A DNA stretch of 9,883 nucleotides, from NCBI GenBank assembly GCA_012798025.1, contig JAAZNX010000234.1, positions 1 to 9,883 of the forward strand, read 5' to 3'. Shown here one piece after another: positions 6,489 through 9,883 of this stretch (positions within the stretch are counted from its first letter, which is position 1; every line of letters starts with the position of its first letter). The position numbers and the translations under genes are program-made. The DNA comes from Methanothrix sp. (GTDB lineage Archaea > Halobacteriota > Methanosarcinia > Methanotrichales > Methanotrichaceae). Below the pieces are notes generated by a model. That model worked only from the letters and a program-made list of their open reading frames with translations. It was not told where the DNA came from and ran no database searches.

Positions 6489-7042
6489 CCTCTGATTTTT
6501 TTTATTCCTTGAGCTGCTGCATAGGGAAACATCTCAAAGCCCTTCGGGAACTTGAAGCTTCTGTGGCCAAGCTCCCTGTCAGCTGCCTGAAGAGCGGCAT
6601 CGTCATTTCCTGCGGCCAAAACCAATTTCAGAACACTGTCTGATGATTCCTCCTCCTCCACCTGCTCATCTACATACCATTGCAAAAAGCTCCTCGTCGC
6701 CTCATCTTTCTCGGCCTCTGCCACCCCCACCAGGGAACGAATGAGCCCAGTCACAGCCCGCTCGTGATCCCAGACCTGTCCGAAGGCATCCTTGGGCGAT
6801 GCCCAGGATTCACGTGGAGCCTCAACTGCCAGGACCTTGGCTCTGCCGCCGGCATTTACCACGTAGTCAAGCATCATCATGGCATGCACCAGCTCCTCGC
6901 CCGCCTGGACCCTCATCCAATTGGCAAATCCCTTCATGTTCGTGGACTCAAAATAGTAAGACATGGAGAGATAGAGATAGGATGAGTACAGCTCTCTATT
7001 CGCCTGAACATTGAGAGCTTCATTCATCTTTTCGCTGAGCAT
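6485..7042 (-). CDS. Non-haem ferritin
   Basis: This is a 185-aa bacterial/archaeal-type ferritin that would form a 24-subunit shell oxidising Fe(II) and storing Fe(III) mineral. The ferroxidase residues of E. coli FtnA fall at identical numbers: E17, E49, E50, H53, E94, E126, Q127 and E130, together with Y24. The family blocks NRELYSSYLYLSMS, FANWMRVQAGEELVHAMMML and FLQWYVDEQVEEE are intact. By remembered sequence it is closest in style to the Archaeoglobus ferritin. It is about 20 residues longer than E. coli FtnA, with an unusual tail rich in Phe, Tyr and Lys (FKFPKGFEMFPYAAAQG) in place of the usual ending. The ATG lies 11 bp after the rubredoxin stop, with GGAG/AGAGGG just upstream, so the two are co-transcribed. 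Its stop overlaps the convergent gene. It ends in TAG. Confidence 0.95.
   Translation of the reverse strand: MLSEKMNEALNVQANRELYSSYLYLSMSYYFESTNMKGFANWMRVQAGEELVHAMMMLDYVVNAGGRAKVLAVEAPRESWASPKDAFGQVWDHERAVTGLIRSLVGVAEAEKDEATRSFLQWYVDEQVEEEESSDSVLKLVLAAGNDDAALQAADRELGHRSFKFPKGFEMFPYAAAQGIKKIRG
6496..6503 (+). terminator. Oligo-T tract, likely archaeal terminator for the forward genes
   Basis: A run of eight T on the forward strand begins 8 bases after the stop of the secreted-protein gene. Archaeal RNA polymerase terminates at such oligo-T tracts without needing a hairpin. The same bases are the last codons of the reverse-strand ferritin (Ile-Lys-Lys-Ile), so the signal is embedded in a coding region. 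Confidence 0.5.
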
Positions 7043-7053
7043 TTATCGGCCCT

Positions 7054-7215
7054 CTACTCCATCCTCTCGAACTGATCTTTGTCGGCGCCGCACTCTGGAC
7101 AGACCCAGTCATCCGGCAGGTCTTCGAAGGATGTCCCCGGAGCAATTCCAGATGTCGGGTCTCCCTTCTCGGGATCGTATACGTATCCACAAACACTGCA
7201 AACATATTTATCCAT
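7054..7215 (-). CDS. Rubredoxin
   Basis: This small cytoplasmic electron carrier holds one iron bound by four cysteines. From the ATG at 7215 it is 53 aa, the standard size, with C6-x2-C9 ([12 protein letters not shown]) and C39-x2-C42 ([13 protein letters not shown]) and the usual aromatic residues Y4, Y11, Y13, F30 and W37. The start was chosen because GGTGGTGA lies 8 nt upstream of this ATG. A second ATG six bases earlier and a TTG at 7248 would add non-homologous residues. The gene sits 34 bp after the oxidoreductase beta stop and 11 bp before ferritin. Known partners of rubredoxin in anaerobes include superoxide reductase, rubrerythrin and flavodiiron proteins; none is in the window. An electron link to the oxidoreductase or the ferritin is inference only. 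It ends in TAG. Confidence 0.96.
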   Translation of the reverse strand: MDKYVCSVCGYVYDPEKGDPTSGIAPGTSFEDLPDDWVCPECGADKDQFERME

Positions 7216-7249
7216 CTTCATGCTCACCACCATTCTTTTGAACCGCAAC

Positions 7250-8104
7250 CTAAATGAAATTATCTAGCAGCATTTTGATCCTTGCATTTCTCTCGAGATC
7301 TCTTGGCCTTGCACCCAAAAATGCCTGATCTAGTCGAGGTGCATCGATTTCATAGAACTTGCCCAAAGGGATGGGAGACTCGCCCCCGTCGTAGTTCCAT
7401 GATCGGATGATCCTTTGGGCCTCTTTGAAGCTGCCAGTGTCGTTGCCTTTGACCTCGTAAGTGCGCTTGTTGTAAGCCTCGTACATGTTGAAGTAGGAGA
7501 CACAGACCTGTAGAACATCGACGAAGGAGAAGCCCTTGTGGACTATTGCCTCCCTAAAAAGCCTCTGCAATAGGTCGATTCCGTGCGTGTAGCCGCGGGC
7601 GATGTAGGTTGCGCCGCAAACGAGCATAAGCTCAGCCGGGTTCATGGGAAGCTCGGCTGAGCCCTGGGGCGTCGACTTGCCCTTGAAGCCTTTGGGGGAG
7701 GTCGGAGTGTACTGCCCCGTGGTCAGGCCAAAGACGCGGTTGTCGTGTAAAATGATTGTGATGTCGATGTTCCTCTTGGCCGCAAAGATGAGATGATCCA
7801 GACCCTCGGCCAGGCTGTCGCCATCCCCCGAAAAGCAGATCACCAACAGATCAGGATTAGCAAGCTTTATGGCTGTTGCAACTGGCAGCGTTCTGCCATG
7901 GATGGAATAAAAGCTGTTCACATTCAAGTAATCCACGATCTTGGCATGGCACCCGATTCCACTGACCAGTACCACATTCTCAATCGGGTAGCCTTCTCCG
8001 TCCAATTGCGCCAGCACTGCTCTCATGGCGTTGAGGATCGAGAAATTTCCGCAGCCTGGACACCATGTATTCTTGGCGTAGGTTGCAAGGTCTTTGGGAT
8101 TCAT
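7250..8104 (-). CDS. 2-oxoacid:ferredoxin oxidoreductase, beta (TPP and 4Fe-4S) subunit
   Basis: This 284-aa subunit carries the catalytic thiamine diphosphate and one 4Fe-4S cluster of a CoA-dependent 2-oxoacid oxidoreductase, which turns a 2-oxoacid, CoA and oxidised ferredoxin into acyl-CoA, CO2 and reduced ferredoxin (reversible). Cluster cysteines are C15 and C18 (WCPGCG), C52 (GIGCHAK) and C201 (QVCVSY). The TPP/Mg motif begins at GDGD (93-96) and ends with [12 protein letters not shown] (120-131). [16 protein letters not shown] (69-84) is also conserved. K55, three residues after C52, may correspond to the Lys linked to substrate binding in the Sulfolobus enzyme. The substrate (2-oxoglutarate, pyruvate or broader) cannot be fixed by eye. 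The ATG overlaps the alpha stop as ATGA, and AGGAGGGT at 8118-8111 is a strong ribosome binding site 6 nt from it. It ends in TAG. Confidence 0.93.
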   Translation of the reverse strand: MNPKDLATYAKNTWCPGCGNFSILNAMRAVLAQLDGEGYPIENVVLVSGIGCHAKIVDYLNVNSFYSIHGRTLPVATAIKLANPDLLVICFSGDGDSLAEGLDHLIFAAKRNIDITIILHDNRVFGLTTGQYTPTSPKGFKGKSTPQGSAELPMNPAELMLVCGATYIARGYTHGIDLLQRLFREAIVHKGFSFVDVLQVCVSYFNMYEAYNKRTYEVKGNDTGSFKEAQRIIRSWNYDGGESPIPLGKFYEIDAPRLDQAFLGARPRDLERNARIKMLLDNFI

Positions 8105-9783
8105 CCCAGAACCCTCCTGAGGTCGGCTTGCAGATCCTCCAGCGAAAACGGCCTTCCATCGTACTTCAGAATTTGGTCATGAGTTTTGATGCCGTAAAAG
8201 CCCACGAGCCGAGCCAACTGGGCAGTCGAGTTACACTCCACTGCGATAAGCCTTTGCACGCCCTCCAGAACGTGCTTCAGCCTAGCTTCGGGGAACGGTG
8301 AGAGGACAAGCACTTGAATTGCCTTCAGGCCGAACTTCCTGGCAGCCTCGATGCAAACGCCCTTGTTGGAGCCCCAACAAAGCAAGGCAGCTTTGCTTGT
8401 TTCTTCTCCGAACACCTTAACAGTTTCGTATCCGTCCAGATCCTCTGCCATCGATCTGCCCTTCCGCAGGCGCTTGTCATTCATCTCTTTGGTGATCTTC
8501 GGATCTTCTGAGGTTATGCCAAACTCGTCATGCACATAGCTGTCTGCTTTTATCACCTGGCCCTTTTGGGGAGGGAAGGCCAATGCAGAGACGCCTGTGT
8601 TCGTGTAACTGTAGCGGTTGTACTTTCCCTGCCCGTCCCAGAGAGGGAGCTCTTCTTCCAGCACGTCTCCTGCTGCATCGAGGTCTAAACTGTACAGGCT
8701 CTCGCTCGTGACCTTGTCCGACAGTATGAATGCAGGGACCTGGTACTTCCAGGCAATGTTCATGGCTATGCCAGACCAGTAGTAGGCATCTGCAGCATCT
8801 CCGGGCGAGACGACGAGCCTGGGAAATTCGCCTTGGCCGGCGTTGAGGACGAAATGCAGGTCGCCCTGAGCGGTGTAAGTGGGAAGGCCCGTGGAAGGGC
8901 CAGTTCTCTGGGACACGACTATTACCAAGGGATTTTCTGCCATGCCTGCAAGGCTGACACCCTCGGTCATGAGACAAAAACCGCCGCCAGAGGTTCCTAC
9001 AGCTGCCTTGATCCCTGCATAGGCAAATCCCTGGGCCATGAGAATGACTGCGATCTCATTTTCCGGATGAACGACCTTTAAGCCGAAATCGGGAGCTAGA
9101 CGGGCCATGAAATCGAGCAAACTCGAAGAAGGCGTCATTGGATACGCCACATAGGCTCCAAGGCCTGCCTTGATGAGGCCCAGACATATGGCCTGGTTGC
9201 CGGTCATGACTGGAAGGGCGACCTGACCCTGCGACGGACTCGCCCTCTCTACGCGACAGAACTCCACGGCAGAGTCATAACCCCGGCGTGCGACTCTCAG
9301 GTTTTGCTCCACCTTTTTGGGCATGTGCTTCAAGAGAACGTCCTTTAGGACTGCCCATTCGATTCCCGCCACCCGGCAAAACCCGCCAAGTATGCATGCG
9401 TTCTTCATGATCGGCAATGCATCTTCCTCTTTCAGGATCCGAGTGACAGGAATGCCGCAACTTCTCTGCTTGATGCCATCGGTTTTGACCCTATCTGCAT
9501 CATAAATCACGAAGGATCCATCCAAAAGTCGCCATTTGTGTTTCTCCACTGTGTCCTGGTTCAGGGCGATGAGGACATCGATTTGATCCATGCACGCTCC
9601 AACATTCTGTTTGGAGGCCCTGACAATGGAGAAATTATGCCCTCCTCTGATGAGAGACGGATAGTCATAGTACATGAAAATGCGAAAGCCCAATCGGTTG
9701 AAGAGCCTTGCAATGGTGGCTCCTGCCTCGTTTATGCCGTCGCCTGCGATTCCCCCGATGAGAGTTGAAAAGTCATCCATCAT
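8101..9783 (-). CDS. 2-oxoacid:ferredoxin oxidoreductase, fused gamma-alpha subunit
   Basis: This 560-aa subunit partners the downstream beta chain. Residues 1 to about 180 are the gamma domain, with GGIAGDGINEAG at 10-21 and YPSLIRGGHN at 41-50. After a short linker (about 178-188) comes the alpha pyrimidine-binding domain with YPMTPSS at 214-220 (the family's YPITPSS motif), HPENE at 239-243 and GTSGGGF at 263-269, and SQRTGPSTGLPT (291-302) further on. A transketolase C-terminal-like domain fills roughly 460-545. No ferredoxin-type Cys motif is present, so the complex resembles the two-subunit class of Sulfolobus, haloarchaea and actinobacterial KorAB rather than the four-subunit KorDABC/PorDABG sets usual in methanogens. 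The start is ATG 9783 or the adjacent ATG 9780; no Shine-Dalgarno is visible and the TATA box suggests a leaderless message. It heads the reverse operon. It ends in TGA. Confidence 0.92.
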   Translation of the reverse strand: MMDDFSTLIGGIAGDGINEAGATIARLFNRLGFRIFMYYDYPSLIRGGHNFSIVRASKQNVGACMDQIDVLIALNQDTVEKHKWRLLDGSFVIYDADRVKTDGIKQRSCGIPVTRILKEEDALPIMKNACILGGFCRVAGIEWAVLKDVLLKHMPKKVEQNLRVARRGYDSAVEFCRVERASPSQGQVALPVMTGNQAICLGLIKAGLGAYVAYPMTPSSSLLDFMARLAPDFGLKVVHPENEIAVILMAQGFAYAGIKAAVGTSGGGFCLMTEGVSLAGMAENPLVIVVSQRTGPSTGLPTYTAQGDLHFVLNAGQGEFPRLVVSPGDAADAYYWSGIAMNIAWKYQVPAFILSDKVTSESLYSLDLDAAGDVLEEELPLWDGQGKYNRYSYTNTGVSALAFPPQKGQVIKADSYVHDEFGITSEDPKITKEMNDKRLRKGRSMAEDLDGYETVKVFGEETSKAALLCWGSNKGVCIEAARKFGLKAIQVLVLSPFPEARLKHVLEGVQRLIAVECNSTAQLARLVGFYGIKTHDQILKYDGRPFSLEDLQADLRRVLG

Positions 9784-9868
9784 TCATGTATATTAGTGGA
9801 CTTTCAGTTATAAAAACTTCGGCACATCGTTTAAGAGCAGATACGAGAACGCTGAAAGGTGACCGTGC
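9784..9868. promoter_or_regulatory. Divergent intergenic region with TATA box
   Basis: On the reverse strand TTTTTATAAC (9816-9807) is a TATA box. Transcription starting about 25 nt on, near 9786, would begin a few bases before the oxidoreductase ATG at 9783, giving a leaderless or nearly leaderless transcript. On the forward strand the same bases read TTATAAAA, which could drive a start near 9836, 33 nt before the ATG at 9869. One AT-rich element may therefore serve both directions. Confidence 0.5.
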
Positions 9869-9883
9869 ATGGGCAATCGCAAA
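9869..9883 (+). CDS. Start of a forward gene cut by the window end
   Basis: An ATG at 9869 is preceded, 6 nt away, by GGTGA (9858-9862, within GAAAGGTGACC), a good archaeal Shine-Dalgarno. Five codons are visible (MGNRK) before the window ends. It would be transcribed divergently from the oxidoreductase cluster. Its identity cannot be told. Confidence 0.35.

Noticed and set aside
7216..7248. Longer rubredoxin starting at TTG 7248 (64 aa)
   Set aside because: The extra residues are non-homologous, and GGTGGTGA is positioned for the ATG at 7215, which gives the standard 53-aa protein.
1..9883. CRISPR arrays, tRNA or rRNA genes, riboswitches
   Set aside because: No regularly spaced direct repeats, cloverleaf sequences or rRNA-like segments were seen; nearly all DNA from 522 to 9783 is accounted for by protein genes.

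Overview
The window comes from an archaeon, almost certainly a methanogen of the Methanosarcinales, and I infer a Methanothrix (Methanosaeta)-like organism. The strongest evidence is a complete O-phosphoseryl-tRNA synthetase (SepRS), found essentially only in methanogens and close relatives. It is supported by an archaeal aRF1, an archaeal translin homologue, UPF0201, GGTGA-type ribosome binding sites and TATA-box promoters. Eight of the eleven complete genes stop with TAG, three with TGA and none with TAA. This argues against a pyrrolysine-decoding Methanosarcina-type genome.

Layout. Bases 1-480 hold the decayed 5' part of an IS110-family transposase and its flank. A TATA box near 480 then starts a tight forward run from 522 to 5973: prf1 (aRF1), a UPF0201 RNA-binding protein, a sugar isomerase/epimerase-like TIM barrel, a translin-family protein, sepS and rpiA. 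Gaps are 33 bp or less and one pair overlaps. Most of these genes concern RNA or translation: stop-codon recognition, tRNA-Cys charging, putative RNA binding and processing. Two carbohydrate-type enzymes are interleaved.

Bases 6057-6488 encode a small exported protein of the COG4315 'secreted repeat' family with its own ribosome binding site. It converges on the reverse-strand cluster, and the two stop codons share bases 6485-6488.

The reverse cluster, read from 9783 down to 6485, is a two-subunit 2-oxoacid:ferredoxin oxidoreductase (fused gamma-alpha chain, then the TPP/4Fe-4S beta chain, with ATGA overlap), a rubredoxin and a ferritin. It looks like one operon from a TATA box at about 9811, probably with a leaderless or nearly leaderless message. 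Low-potential electron production, a small iron electron carrier and an iron store are thus co-transcribed, suggesting a redox/iron or oxidative-stress module. At the right edge a forward gene seems to start at 9869 and is cut off after five codons.

No tRNA, rRNA, CRISPR array or intact mobile element was seen. Family names come from reading protein motifs by eye; no database search was run.
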